NCBI RefSeq assembly: GCF_046098205.1
Contig: NZ_JBJURJ010000005.1
Location: 62,001 to 126,000 of the forward strand
Source: Paenibacillus_AR mesotrionivorans
GTDB lineage: Bacteria > Bacillota > Bacilli > Paenibacillales > NBRC-103111
Reading direction: 5' to 3'
DNA length: 64,000 nucleotides
Shown: in pieces, positions 9,601 through 18,289 of the stretch
Layout of the letters: each line of letters opens with the position of its first letter
How positions within the stretch are numbered: position 1 is the stretch's first letter
Program-made: the position numbers and the translations under genes
The notes under the pieces: generated by a model
Databases searched by the model: none
What the model was told of the DNA's origin: nothing
The model's input: the letters and a program-made list of their open reading frames with translations, nothing else

Positions 9601-10250
9601 ACAATGGAATTAGACAGCATGGTGCCCGTAATGATGGAAATTACCACAATGAGAGCAAAAATAATGGTCAGGGCCAGCTGCAAGCCCGTATTCTGCCCAT
9701 TCAGACCGGAGACCCGCTCCTGGGTCAAGGCCAGCTCGGACTGGCGGAAATCCTCCAATTGCTTGCGGAGGGGATCGATAATTTGTTTGCCCGCATCAAC
9801 CTTGAAAAAATTCTGAAGGCTGGCGGTATCCCCCTCCCGCTTAAAAGCAATTGTGGGTTCTCCGGCTGTTTTGATCCACTCCTCGATTCCCGACTTAATC
9901 AGCTGCAGCTTCCGCTGCTGCCCGGGATTATCCTCCACCATCGCGGATAATTCCTCATAATCCAGCGGCCACTGGGTCTTGCCGGTTACATAAGGCTCCA
10001 GATAAGCTTCATCGCCTGCGATAATGTATCCCCGCTGCCCGGTTTCCATATCAATAACATGCTTCTCCACCTGGTTCGCCAGGTTATGAACCGCAATGTC
10101 GTGCTCGGTTATAAATTCAATCGCCCGCTGCAGGGAAGCAATTTGATTGTTTAGCAAAAGCAGCGCCGATCCCAGGAATAACAGGATGATCATGTAGCCG
10201 ACAATCATTTTGGAGCGTATCGTAAATCTGCCTTTGCGGAACATGCCCAC
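6615..10250 (-). CDS. Giant hybrid sensor kinase: CHASE3-HAMP-GAF-kinase with three receivers
   Basis: A 1211-residue membrane sensor kinase. Membrane segments lie near residues 13-34 and 190-212, enclosing a CHASE3-like region (MDMETGQRGYIIAGD is typical; here DMETGQRGYIIAGDEAYL). A HAMP-like linker follows, then a GAF domain (about 275-420) and a long Gln/Glu-rich coiled coil (425-525). HisKA has His541 (FLANMSHELRTPLNS) and the ATPase runs to about 762 (NAFKFTNQG, DTGIGI, GTGLGLTIS). Three receivers carry Asp873, Asp995 and Asp1142. Such proteins belong to multistep phosphorelays and in Paenibacillus are often found with cheR. The gene leads an operon with cheR and the REC-PAS-kinase-REC gene. 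The signal is unknown; CHASE3 domains are thought to sense extracellular cues. Confidence 0.9.
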   Translation of the reverse strand: MGMFRKGRFTIRSKMIVGYMIILLFLGSALLLLNNQIASLQRAIEFITEHDIAVHNLANQVEKHVIDMETGQRGYIIAGDEAYLEPYVTGKTQWPLDYEELSAMVEDNPGQQRKLQLIKSGIEEWIKTAGEPTIAFKREGDTASLQNFFKVDAGKQIIDPLRKQLEDFRQSELALTQERVSGLNGQNTGLQLALTIIFALIVVISIITGTMLSNSIVKTIKDVIGAITEIAKADGAQTGKRIVTNTRDEVKDLSDATNLLLESQERQNWLQTGITEVATSYQGQSDISPLAQVLVRKLAELLGAGFGVFYLRSGDKLVKYASYAANGDDPGMESFRMGAGLIGQSAAENRICLLEQVPDHHIQITTGLGASNPNSILIVPIEHEGRVYGVLEFASFAVFTSQHRKLAEQTRSTIGMMINNVLNQMEVKRLLEESQAMSEELQQQTEELTAQSEELMAQQDELKTANDSLRQSEMRLKLQQEDLETNNEELTKRSDQLLQNARRMQETNVRIEEQKTLLEQQANDLMTASRYKSEFLANMSHELRTPLNSLLILSQLLAENREGNLQTKQIEFASTIHSAGSDLLRLIDEILDLSKIESGQMNIELEPVSWDEILGSLERSFHTLAEKKNIDFLLELEESLQTQKLVTDSHRLLQILKNLLSNAFKFTNQGQIQLQIGSAEGKNGEPEISFSVTDTGIGIAEEKKAIIFEAFQQADGSTSRKYGGTGLGLTISRDLALLLGGRIEVESREGAGSHFTLYLPVAPKAGSTQSMKEIAVAAVDEAPAPALLPAPDVLAPLQPEANQEWVGAEDLPDDRHDLQPEDRVMLIIEDDKRFAKILLDQIRERRFKGIVALQGDKGLALANRYKPDAIILDIELPVIDGWSVLERLKQQPELRHIPVHVISIVDEAQQGLLKGAIAYLQKPVDRQGLDNALSRIEHFLDRSVKRLLIVEDDEVLRDSMVHLMEHDDVIIKAVSSGQEALDELEQSHYDCMVLDLGLGDISGFEILDRIRQREELRQLPIIIYTGRELDRKEELEIRKYAESIIIKNVKSEERLFDETALFLHRVEAHLPENRRLILKKLYKDEDLFRGKRILLVEDDIRNIFALTNVLQSHHLNVTFVENGKEALEQLERDPDFDLILMDIMMPELDGYQAIKAIRQMPELDTVPIIALTAKAMKEDRQRCIDMGASDYISKPIDIEKLLSLLKVWLYK

Positions 10251-10343
10251 TTTCCTCTCCTGGTAGACTTTTTCTACTAGCTATTATAGATGTTGGGGGG
10301 AAAGGCGACAATCTTATTTCGTAGACTGTTCATATAACAGGAC

Positions 10344-10390
10344 AAAGCTGCCCCTTCGCCGTTGATTTGGCAAGGGACAGCCTCTTTTTT
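10344..10390. terminator. Strong hairpin between the sugar importer operon and the kinase operon
   Basis: AAAGCTGCCCCTTCGCC pairs with GGCAAGGGACAGCCTCTTTT around a short loop. The T run is on the plus-strand side, while both flanking genes read on the minus strand, where only a TTTG follows the stem. It probably ends transcription of the importer operon, but the orientation is not ideal. Confidence 0.55.
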
Positions 10391-10403
10391 CAAGAAAGCC
10401 TTT

Positions 10404-11948
10404 TTATTTTTTGGTCTTCAGGTAATCCGCCTTATATTCCTCCATCAGCTTGTCGCCGCCGGCTTTTTTCCACTTGTCGATTTCCGCTTTCCAGCCGGCC
10501 TCATCGATTTTGCCCATAATGAACTTGGTTTCGGCATCCGTAATCATCTGCTCCAGCTCTTTGCCCCGTTCGGTGTAGATGGTGGAGACCAATGTCAATG
10601 CAGGATTGTTGACGATAAACTTGTCATTTTCCGTGACGATTTTTTTGTTCTTCAGGAACAGGTCCGTATCCTTCGTCACTTTATCCATATTGTAGTTGTC
10701 GCCCCGCTGGATCAGCGTATCCCGGTACGGCTTCACTTCCTTGGCGTCGGCGTCCTTATCCAATGAAACAGTGAAGTTGCCGTCGATCTTGTAATGCTTG
10801 CCCTCAATGCCCTTGTTCAGCAGATAGACCATTTCCTTGTCCAGCAGCTTATCAAGGAAACTCAGCACCCGCTTCAGCTCCGCTTCGTTCTTCACGGAGG
10901 ACTTGGGGATGGTCAGAATGCCCGCGTTGCCGCTTTCGGCAGGAACCCGAATGCCGTTCGGACCCTCCAGGGGAGCTGCGTCCATCTGTGCCGTAGGCAC
11001 CACCTTGATCAGGTTCGTCAGCATGGACTGGGCATTGCCCCCGGAAATCCGGAAGGCCACCCGGCCGGACTCATACGCCTTGTCGTTAGTGGAAGCCTCA
11101 ACAACGGCAAAATCCTGGTTGATCAGATTTTCCTGGTACAGGCGCTTAAACAGCTTCATGGTATTGAAGAACTCATCGGTCATGAACTCGGGGGTAAAAT
11201 TGCCCTTGTCATCCACCTTCCATTTGTTCGGACCGCCCTGCGCCACGGCAAAACGGGTGAGGGTGGAGCCTGTCCCCTGATTGTAGGCCTTATCCAGCAG
11301 ATAGCCGTAGGTATCCTTCTTACCGTTTTTGTCCGGGTCTCCGTCTCCCATGGCCTTGAATATGGCGTACCAGTCATCCAGGGTTTTGGGGAGCTTCAAC
11401 CCGGCGGCATCCATCCAATCCTTGCGGTAGTGGACCACAGCCCGGCCCATATCCCGGAAGATGGGAATGCCGTAGAGCTTGCCGTCGGCTTTGATATTGT
11501 CGTAATAGGCCTGAGGCTGGGCCGCCAAATTTTTGTAATCCTTCAGATACGGGCCGATTTCCCAGAATACATCGGACCTCATAGCATTGATGATGGTGGG
11601 CACATAGTTGACCTTGAGCAGCTTGGGCAGCTCATTGGAGGCGATCATAACATTGATTTTTTCGTCATAGGCGGAGGTGGGAATCCACTGAAAGCTCAGA
11701 TTGGTATTGGTGTACTTGGCCAGCGCCTGCTCCAGGGCATTACCCTTGGCGGGCACCTCGCCCACCTGGTTGACCGTGATGGTCAGGTCAAACGGCTTTT
11801 CCTCCTTAACCGGCTGGCTGCTTGCCCCCGGGCTTGCGGCTGTTGGGCTTCCGGCAACGGAGGCCGGTTCGTCCGATCCGCCGCAGGCCGACAGGACCGT
11901 GGATGCCAGCATGGCGGTGCCTACCAATAATGCTGCTTGTTTCTTCAT
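10404..11948 (-). CDS. Sugar ABC importer solute-binding lipoprotein (system 1, second copy)
   Basis: A 514-residue extracellular solute-binding protein of the LplA type, expected to be lipid-anchored and to deliver an oligosaccharide to the permeases encoded just upstream. The signal peptide ends in a lipobox (STVLSACGG, Cys about 22) and is followed by a Ser/Ala/Pro-rich linker. Typical features are FQWIPTSAYDEKINVMIAS and YGIPIFRDMGRAVVHYRKDW. It follows the two permease genes in the same direction and appears to be the last gene of the operon. It is strikingly similar along its length to the binding protein at 14147-15628, so the two are paralogues from a local duplication. The substrate cannot be read from the sequence. 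Confidence 0.88.
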   Translation of the reverse strand: MKKQAALLVGTAMLASTVLSACGGSDEPASVAGSPTAASPGASSQPVKEEKPFDLTITVNQVGEVPAKGNALEQALAKYTNTNLSFQWIPTSAYDEKINVMIASNELPKLLKVNYVPTIINAMRSDVFWEIGPYLKDYKNLAAQPQAYYDNIKADGKLYGIPIFRDMGRAVVHYRKDWMDAAGLKLPKTLDDWYAIFKAMGDGDPDKNGKKDTYGYLLDKAYNQGTGSTLTRFAVAQGGPNKWKVDDKGNFTPEFMTDEFFNTMKLFKRLYQENLINQDFAVVEASTNDKAYESGRVAFRISGGNAQSMLTNLIKVVPTAQMDAAPLEGPNGIRVPAESGNAGILTIPKSSVKNEAELKRVLSFLDKLLDKEMVYLLNKGIEGKHYKIDGNFTVSLDKDADAKEVKPYRDTLIQRGDNYNMDKVTKDTDLFLKNKKIVTENDKFIVNNPALTLVSTIYTERGKELEQMITDAETKFIMGKIDEAGWKAEIDKWKKAGGDKLMEEYKADYLKTKK

Positions 11949-12049
11949 TTTTTTGCTGCCCCTTTACAATAGAATTGGATGTCTATGTCAGCGCCACGCC
12001 GTTGTGCCGGCACGGGATTCATAGCGGTGAAGCCGGTTGCGGGTTACGG

Positions 12050-12922
12050 TCAGCCTTTGACCGAACCCAACATTACGCCCTTGGCGAAGTGCTTCTGGAG
12101 GAACGGGTACACCATCAAAATCGGGATGGTCGCGAAGACAATAACGGCCATCCGGATGGTCAGCGGCTGGATATCTGCACTGTCGATGGTGGTGTCCCCG
12201 ATGCTGCTTTGGGCCAGGATGACGATTTCACGGAGCAGCACCTGAATGGGCCACATCCGGTTATCATTGATGTACAGGATGGCATTGAAGAATTGGTTCC
12301 AGTGCCCCACCGCGTAGAAAAGCCCGAAGGTGGCCATAGCCGGAAGCGACAAGGGCAGCACGATCCGGAACAGCACCCCCACATCATTGCAGCCGTCGAT
12401 CCGCGCGGAATCCTCCAGGCCGTCCGGAATGTTCTGGAAGAAATTCTTCAAGACAATCAGGTTAAACGCGCTGATGGCGCTGGGGATCATCAGGGCCCAC
12501 AGGGAATTGGTCAGATGCAGGGCCTTCACCACAAAGTAGGTGGGAATCATCCCGCCGCCGAACAGCATGGTGAACAACACACCCAGGAGAATGATTTGCC
12601 GACCCCGGAGCTGGGTTTTGGCCAGCGGGTAAGCCATCAGAGAGGTGAACAGCAGGTTGATGAAGGTGCCCACGACGGTGATGTAAATGGAGACCAGCAT
12701 GCTTCGGAACAGCGTGTCCGTAGAAAAAATATACCGATATGAGGCCAGAGACCATTCCTTCGGCCACAAGATAAGCCCGCCCTTGGCCACCTCGGCAGGG
12801 CTGGCGAAGGAAACGGCCACCACATAGACAAAGGGCAGCACACAGATGAGGGCGATGAGAAGCAGCAGCATGTGGTTGATGATATCGAAGATCCGGTTGC
12901 CCAGGGTTTTATCATGAATCAT
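12050..12922 (-). CDS. Sugar ABC importer permease, YtcP/LplC type (system 1)
   Basis: An integral membrane permease of 290 residues with about six transmembrane helices, one half of the translocation pore. The cytoplasmic EAA loop, which contacts the ATPase, reads EDSARIDGCNDVGVLFRIVL. The C terminus (KGVMLGSVKG) is typical of this subfamily. It is encoded 33 bases after the partner permease and about 100 bases before the binding-protein gene. No ATPase gene accompanies it, as usual for this class, which borrows a shared MsmX-like ATPase encoded elsewhere. The substrate class is inferred to be an oligosaccharide. Confidence 0.9.
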   Translation of the reverse strand: MIHDKTLGNRIFDIINHMLLLLIALICVLPFVYVVAVSFASPAEVAKGGLILWPKEWSLASYRYIFSTDTLFRSMLVSIYITVVGTFINLLFTSLMAYPLAKTQLRGRQIILLGVLFTMLFGGGMIPTYFVVKALHLTNSLWALMIPSAISAFNLIVLKNFFQNIPDGLEDSARIDGCNDVGVLFRIVLPLSLPAMATFGLFYAVGHWNQFFNAILYINDNRMWPIQVLLREIVILAQSSIGDTTIDSADIQPLTIRMAVIVFATIPILMVYPFLQKHFAKGVMLGSVKG

Positions 12923-12955
12923 GTTTATGCTCCCGTCCTTTCTTGGGGGCCGGCA

Positions 12956-13921
12956 TCAATAGATGCCTTCCTCGCCGAATTTTTTGGCCATCCAGTTGGA
13001 GCCCAGCACCAGCGCCAGGCCGATAGCGGATTTGAACAGCCCCACCGCTGCGCTGTAGCTGTACTGCGCCTGGGTTAAGCCCTTGGTATATACATAGGTG
13101 TCGAACACTTCGCCTACCTCCCGATTTGTGGGAGTCAGCATCAGGAAGATGTGCTCAAAGCCGGAATCCATAAAGTTGCCCAGCCGCAAAATAAGCAAAA
13201 TCACAATGGTGCTGCGGATAGCGGGAAGGGTAATATGCCACAGCTGCCGCCAGCGGCCTGCCCCGTCAATTCTTGCCGCCTCATACTGCTGCAGGTCCAC
13301 CCCGGCCAGAGCGGCCAGGAAGATAACCGTGCCCCAGCCTACCTCTTTCCAGATGGATTGGGTAATAATCATGGTCCGGAACCATTCCGCTTCCAGCAGG
13401 AAGGCGATTTTGCGGCCGGTGATCCGGTACAGGAATTCGTTCAAGATACCGCTCTCCGTGGTAAGCAGAATGTAGAAGATCCCCACCACCACAACCCAGG
13501 ATACGAAGTGGGGAATGTAAACAAGGGTCTGCACGAAGCTTTTGAATTTGGTACGGCGCACCTCGTTTAACATCAGGGACAGGATAATTGGCAGCGGAAA
13601 GAAAAACACAATATTGTATACGGCCAGAATCACCGTATTCCGGAACAGCATGCCGAATTGCGGCTCCGCAAAAAAACGCTGGAAATGCTTCAGCCCTACC
13701 CAAGGGCTGTCAAAAAAACCGAGATGGGGCCGGTAGTCCTGGAAGGCCATAGTCACCCCGTACATGGGCACATATTTGAAGATAATGAAGTACAGCACCC
13801 CGGGCAGCAGCATCAGATACAGCCACCTGTCCCGGAGCAGATCCCTCCTCAGCAAACCCAGCTTTCCCCGCTTGACGGGAACGGCCGCTCTTGCGGCCGG
13901 GGCGTAAGCGTCTTGCTTCAT
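12956..13921 (-). CDS. Sugar ABC importer permease, LplB type (system 1)
   Basis: The partner membrane permease, 321 residues with about six helices. Characteristic stretches are YFIIFKYVPMYGVTMAFQDY and the EAA loop YEAARIDGAGRWRQLWHITL. The frame is open to 13957, but ATG 13921 has a well placed GAGGAGG seven to eight bases upstream and removes a basic N-terminal stretch absent from the family. It is the first gene of the permease-permease-binding protein operon. It lies about 180 bases beyond the terminator that closes the upstream binding-protein gene, so it may have its own promoter. Confidence 0.9.
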   Translation of the reverse strand: MKQDAYAPAARAAVPVKRGKLGLLRRDLLRDRWLYLMLLPGVLYFIIFKYVPMYGVTMAFQDYRPHLGFFDSPWVGLKHFQRFFAEPQFGMLFRNTVILAVYNIVFFFPLPIILSLMLNEVRRTKFKSFVQTLVYIPHFVSWVVVVGIFYILLTTESGILNEFLYRITGRKIAFLLEAEWFRTMIITQSIWKEVGWGTVIFLAALAGVDLQQYEAARIDGAGRWRQLWHITLPAIRSTIVILLILRLGNFMDSGFEHIFLMLTPTNREVGEVFDTYVYTKGLTQAQYSYSAAVGLFKSAIGLALVLGSNWMAKKFGEEGIY

Positions 13922-14102
13922 TTCGCAACCTCCTCGTTTGATGTCTCGTCTCGCCATTATGTATGTCCCTGGGCCCCATTATTGCGGGCTGCCGGGATGC
14001 CCGGCAATAACGCGCAGCCAACTTCATGCTTGCGGAGGGCAATATGGCCACGGATAACCCCCAGCCAACCTGGACATATGCCCCAATCAACTCCATGCGG
14101 AC

Positions 14103-14140
14103 AAAAAAACGGCAGCCGGTCCCTCAGGACCGCTGCCGTG
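14103..14140 (-). terminator. Terminator of the sensor-linked binding-protein gene
   Basis: Read on the minus strand, ACGGCAGCGGTCCT and AGGGACCGGCTGCCGT pair almost perfectly around a short loop and are followed by seven Ts. It lies directly after the stop of the binding-protein gene at 14147 and separates it from the permease operon. Confidence 0.9.
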
Positions 14141-14146
14141 CTGCTC

Positions 14147-15628
14147 CTATTGCTTCTTGGCATACGCCTCTTCATATTCCCTGATCATCCGGTCGCCCCC
14201 GGCTTGCCTCCATTTGTTCAGCTCGGTCTGCCAACCCGCTTCATCCAGCTTTCCCATAATAAATTTGGTCTGGGCATCCGTAATCAGGAGCTCCAGCTCC
14301 TTGCCCCGCTCCACATAGGTGCCGGAATCCAGGGTCAACGCAGGATTGGGTACAATATAAGCTTCATTCTCCCTGCCAATCCGCTGGTTTTTGCGGTAGA
14401 GATCCGGCTGCAGGTTTCGCTTCCAATCCGCCTCCGCCTCCGTCAGATGCGGCAGCATGTCACGGTAGGGCTTCACCTCCTTGTGATGAAGCGTCCGGTC
14501 CAGCATTTCCGCATACCCGTCCTTCCGGGACCAATGCCGGTTTTCCAGACCGTTAATCAGCAGCGCCTGCAAGGCAGGCTCCATTAACCGGTTCAAAAAG
14601 CCGAGGATTTGTTTGACCTCGTCTTCTGTTTTCACCGCATCCTTGGGAATGGCGAGGAAGCCTGCATTGCCCGGTTCTCCCGGAAGACGCCTACCTTGCG
14701 GCCCGGTCAGCGGAGCAACGTCCACCACAGCTCCGGGTGAGGATTTGACCAGCATATCCTGCCACGTTTGGGCGTTGCCTCCCGAGAGCATCAGTCCCGC
14801 ACGCCCGGATTCATACATTTTGGTGGTTTCGATGGTATCCGTAATGGCAAAATCACGGTTGATCAAATTCTCCTGGTACAGCCGCCGGAACAGCCTCATG
14901 GTCTCAAAAAAAGGCTCGGTCATGAACTCCGGGGTAAAACGCCCGTTCTCCACCTTCCATTTGGCCGGACCGCCTTGGGAAACGGAGATTCGGGTGAGAA
15001 TGGAGCCGATATCCTGGTTGTACCGTTTCTCCAGCACCAGTCCGTAGGTATCCTGCCTGCCGTTGCCGTCCGGGTCCTCCAGAGTCAAAGCACGGATGGC
15101 CCGGTACCAATCCTCCAGGGTGACAGGCAGCTCCAGTCCCAGCCGGTCAAACCAGTCCTTGCGGTATTGAATGGCCGCCCTTCCCAAATCACGGAAAAGC
15201 GGAATGCCGTAAACCCTTCCGTCAACGGAGATATTATCGTAATACCGGCGGTCCACTGCCTGCAATTCCTTAAACTCCGGCAGATAGGGGCCAATTTCCC
15301 AGAATTGGTCCGACTTCAGCGTGGACATCATCGTGGGTGAGTAGCCCAGCTTGATCAGCTTGGGAAGCTCCCCTGCGGCAATCATCAGCCGCACCTTCTC
15401 CTCATAGGCGGAATAGGGAATCCACTGGATCTGGAGAGCGGTTTGGGTGTATTCCTCAATAGCCTGCTCCACCATATTGTTCTTGGGGGGAAGCTCACCC
15501 GTGAGGCTTAAGCCCATGGTCAGATAAAACGGCTTGCCTTCCGCGGCGGGATCAGAGCGGCTTCCGCAGGAGGCCAATGTGCCGGAGACCAGCAGCAGGC
15601 CGCACAGCACGGCAGGGCGGATGTTCAT
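14147..15628 (-). CDS. Solute-binding lipoprotein coupled to the AraC sensor regulator (system 1, first copy)
   Basis: A 493-residue LplA-type binding lipoprotein with lipobox SGTLASCGS. It parallels the 10404-11948 protein almost throughout; for example IQWIPYSAYEEKVRLMIA matches FQWIPTSAYDEKINVMIA, and YGIPLFRDLGRAAIQYRKDW matches its counterpart. Its start codon overlaps the stop of the regulator gene by four bases, so the two are translationally coupled. A strong terminator cuts it off from the permeases downstream. It may feed the same permeases with a related sugar or act as a ligand-presenting accessory of the membrane regulator. Both are inferences from layout. Confidence 0.88.
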   Translation of the reverse strand: MNIRPAVLCGLLLVSGTLASCGSRSDPAAEGKPFYLTMGLSLTGELPPKNNMVEQAIEEYTQTALQIQWIPYSAYEEKVRLMIAAGELPKLIKLGYSPTMMSTLKSDQFWEIGPYLPEFKELQAVDRRYYDNISVDGRVYGIPLFRDLGRAAIQYRKDWFDRLGLELPVTLEDWYRAIRALTLEDPDGNGRQDTYGLVLEKRYNQDIGSILTRISVSQGGPAKWKVENGRFTPEFMTEPFFETMRLFRRLYQENLINRDFAITDTIETTKMYESGRAGLMLSGGNAQTWQDMLVKSSPGAVVDVAPLTGPQGRRLPGEPGNAGFLAIPKDAVKTEDEVKQILGFLNRLMEPALQALLINGLENRHWSRKDGYAEMLDRTLHHKEVKPYRDMLPHLTEAEADWKRNLQPDLYRKNQRIGRENEAYIVPNPALTLDSGTYVERGKELELLITDAQTKFIMGKLDEAGWQTELNKWRQAGGDRMIREYEEAYAKKQ

Positions 15629-17937
15629 TCGGCGCTCCCCCTCATCATTTTGTCCCGGTATTGGCCGGGGGTGATCTCATACAGCTTCTTGTAGCTGCGG
15701 ATAAAGGAGCTGATGTTCTTGTACTGCAGCCGCTCCCCGATTTCCGAAACCTTCAGATCGGTGGTTTCCAGCAGCACCTTGGCCATTTTCATCCGGTAAT
15801 CCGACAAATATTCACTGAAGGTCACCCCGATTTCCCGTTTGAAAATACGGCTGACATACACCGGATGGTAGCTGAGCAGCTGGGCGCAGGATTCCAGGCT
15901 AATATCCTCCTGATAATGCTCCTGGATGATTTTCACCAGCTTATCTGCGATTTTCACATATTGGGTGTCGGTTTTTTCGGATAGAATCCGGATCAGGGGT
16001 GCGATCAGCCTGGATTCGAACCAGTGGATGATTTCCTCCCTGGTTTGCAAATGGAAAAGCTTCTCCACTTTCCCTTCCTCCCCGGGCACCTCGCTTAAGG
16101 GAATCCCGTGATCCTGGGCGATCTGCAGAACCCGTGACGCAAGCTGCAGCAGCAGCGGCTGGTGGGCATGGAAGGCTCCTTCCTTAAACAGCATGGCGCT
16201 GAGGTACTGCCGGAGAATTTCCGAGGCGCTTGCCGCCTGCATTTCCCGGATGGCATACACCAGCCGTTCCTCCAGCACCCGGAGATGGGAATATTCATAA
16301 CAATCCGCCGGAGGAAGGGGTTCGATGTCGCCGTAATGGACGATCATTTCCGCCCCCAGCCGGATGCGGGCTTTCAGGGCGGTGAGGCTTTCCCCATAGG
16401 CCTTGACCGTTTCCCGGATATCAGCGAACGGGCTGCTGATGCCGATGCTGGCCTTCAGTTGCAGCACCTGTCCGGCATGGTGCTTGACGGCTTCCGCGAA
16501 GGTATAAAAGGCGGCTTTGGCCTCCTCTGGCGTATCCGCCTGGACCGCCACAATGGTGACCTGGGAATACTGCACGGTAATGGGCGGGAACCGGTTGGAG
16601 GCAGGCAGCACCTCCTGGGCAATGTTGCCTACGGCATACAGCAGAAGCTCCCGGTCCTCCTCGTTGTAGCGGGTGTCCTGCAGGTTATCTACCTGCAGCG
16701 CTAGCACCCCCAGATGACTCCATTTCTCCGGGAATCCCTCCATAGCGGAGCGGAGGATATAGTCGTTTTCGGTAATTTGGCCCGTCAGCAGCTTCAGCAC
16801 AAAAAATTCCTTCAGATGGCTGGCCTGCCCCAGCATCTGCTGCTCCACCCGGTCCCGGGATACCACCAGGGACTGGATACTGGTTTTGATATATTCCAGC
16901 TCATCCCGCCCCGGACGGGGAGGCTCCTCCTGGGCAGAGCGTTTGATGCCCGTCACCATCTCCAGCAGCTTGCGGATGGGCCGGTACATCCGGCGTGAGC
17001 CATAGAGGGCAGCCGCCGAAACAGCCAGCAGAATAGCCGCACACATGGCCAGTGTCATCTCGGCGATGGCCCGGGACTCCGCCCGCAGGGCTTCAATGGA
17101 CAGCAGGGATACATAGGTCCAGCCGTTGTAGGCGGAGGTCCGGTAAAGAGCGGCCACCTCCTTGCCCTCCATACGGGTATGGAACAAACCTGACGGCTGC
17201 TCCGGATTGGCGCCGAGCTTTTCCAGGACAGCCCGGTTGACGGTCTCATAGGCAGTCTGGGGTTGACCGCCGCCCAGAATGGCGGTTCCCGCCCGGTCCA
17301 GCACATAGCTGTAATTGGTGGAAGCAGGGGAATTCAGGGCTTCATTAATATCCGAGGCCATGACCCGGATCACCAACAGCCCCTGGGGCCTGTCCGTTTG
17401 GGGGAGGATGGGGATTTTGTGGACCAGCGTAACTGTCTCCACTGTTCCTTCTCCCTCCTCTCCGTTAGTGGCGGGGGTCCCTGCATGCCATAGGATGCTT
17501 TTGGGGGAGGCGGCATAATCCATAAATTCCCCGACATTCTCCATTTCCTGCAAAGGCTTCAAGGTGTTCAGACTCAGCGCCCAGCTGCGCTCCAGATTCA
17601 CCAGATAGGCCTGGGTAATAACTACATCGCTGGATTGCAGGTTGTAAAGCCCTTCCGTCAATTCGCGGATGGCTTCGAAATCGGTAATATCGTAGGACAT
17701 CGCCATGGAAGCCTTTACAAGAGAGGAGTTGGCAAACTGCGTGGCGGATTTTTCCACAGACCGCAGCATTTGCTCTATGCGCATTTGGGTTTGGGTCAGC
17801 CACTGCATATTTACCTCCTTGACCTTACTCTCCACGTTCTCGGAGGCGATGGTATAGGAGGCGATTCCGATGATTACGGCAGGGAGCACCCCCAGTAGAA
17901 GACTGAATGAAAGAAGACGCAGCAAATATTTGCTCAC
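15625..17937 (-). CDS. Membrane-anchored AraC-family regulator with extracytoplasmic sensor
   Basis: A one-protein sensor-regulator of about 770 residues. A membrane segment near the N terminus (LLRLLSFSLLLGVLPAVIIG) and another near residues 290-310 flank an extracytoplasmic Cache-like sensor. A linker and a long cytoplasmic region follow, and the last 100 residues form the double helix-turn-helix of AraC proteins (LESCAQLLSYHPVYVSRIFK, VSEIGERLQYKNISSFIRSY). Such proteins usually bind DNA upstream of adjacent sugar-uptake genes in response to extracellular sugar. GTG 17937 is chosen over an ATG-type start at 17988 because AGGAGG sits exactly seven bases upstream. It is translationally coupled to the binding-protein gene that follows. 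Confidence 0.88.
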   Translation of the reverse strand: MSKYLLRLLSFSLLLGVLPAVIIGIASYTIASENVESKVKEVNMQWLTQTQMRIEQMLRSVEKSATQFANSSLVKASMAMSYDITDFEAIRELTEGLYNLQSSDVVITQAYLVNLERSWALSLNTLKPLQEMENVGEFMDYAASPKSILWHAGTPATNGEEGEGTVETVTLVHKIPILPQTDRPQGLLVIRVMASDINEALNSPASTNYSYVLDRAGTAILGGGQPQTAYETVNRAVLEKLGANPEQPSGLFHTRMEGKEVAALYRTSAYNGWTYVSLLSIEALRAESRAIAEMTLAMCAAILLAVSAAALYGSRRMYRPIRKLLEMVTGIKRSAQEEPPRPGRDELEYIKTSIQSLVVSRDRVEQQMLGQASHLKEFFVLKLLTGQITENDYILRSAMEGFPEKWSHLGVLALQVDNLQDTRYNEEDRELLLYAVGNIAQEVLPASNRFPPITVQYSQVTIVAVQADTPEEAKAAFYTFAEAVKHHAGQVLQLKASIGISSPFADIRETVKAYGESLTALKARIRLGAEMIVHYGDIEPLPPADCYEYSHLRVLEERLVYAIREMQAASASEILRQYLSAMLFKEGAFHAHQPLLLQLASRVLQIAQDHGIPLSEVPGEEGKVEKLFHLQTREEIIHWFESRLIAPLIRILSEKTDTQYVKIADKLVKIIQEHYQEDISLESCAQLLSYHPVYVSRIFKREIGVTFSEYLSDYRMKMAKVLLETTDLKVSEIGERLQYKNISSFIRSYKKLYEITPGQYRDKMMRGSAE

Positions 17938-18289
17938 CCTGGTTCCTCCTGCTCTGCTAACCCGGTCCGAAGGCCGGAAGATTGTCACCTTCCATCATCC
18001 GGTTCCGGGCGGGTTTCTGGCAATATGCAGCAGATAACTTTTTCCTTTTTCAGGGTGATTTTGTGCAATTGTACAGGGTTTACACCATATCCAGCGGCAT
18101 TTTGCGGCTTGGTTTCCTGGAGGGGCATGAGGTCATATTCGATCCCTCTGGAGCCAAGATGGTAGAGCACCTGATTCACGGCGCAGCCTGTTCCTCCGTC
18201 CGTTTCGGATTAGTTTGAGTATACCCATTCCCGTCAGGGTGTCCAAGGAGGACGTTGGGGGGCACTGATGGGGAGGCAGAGTTGACACT

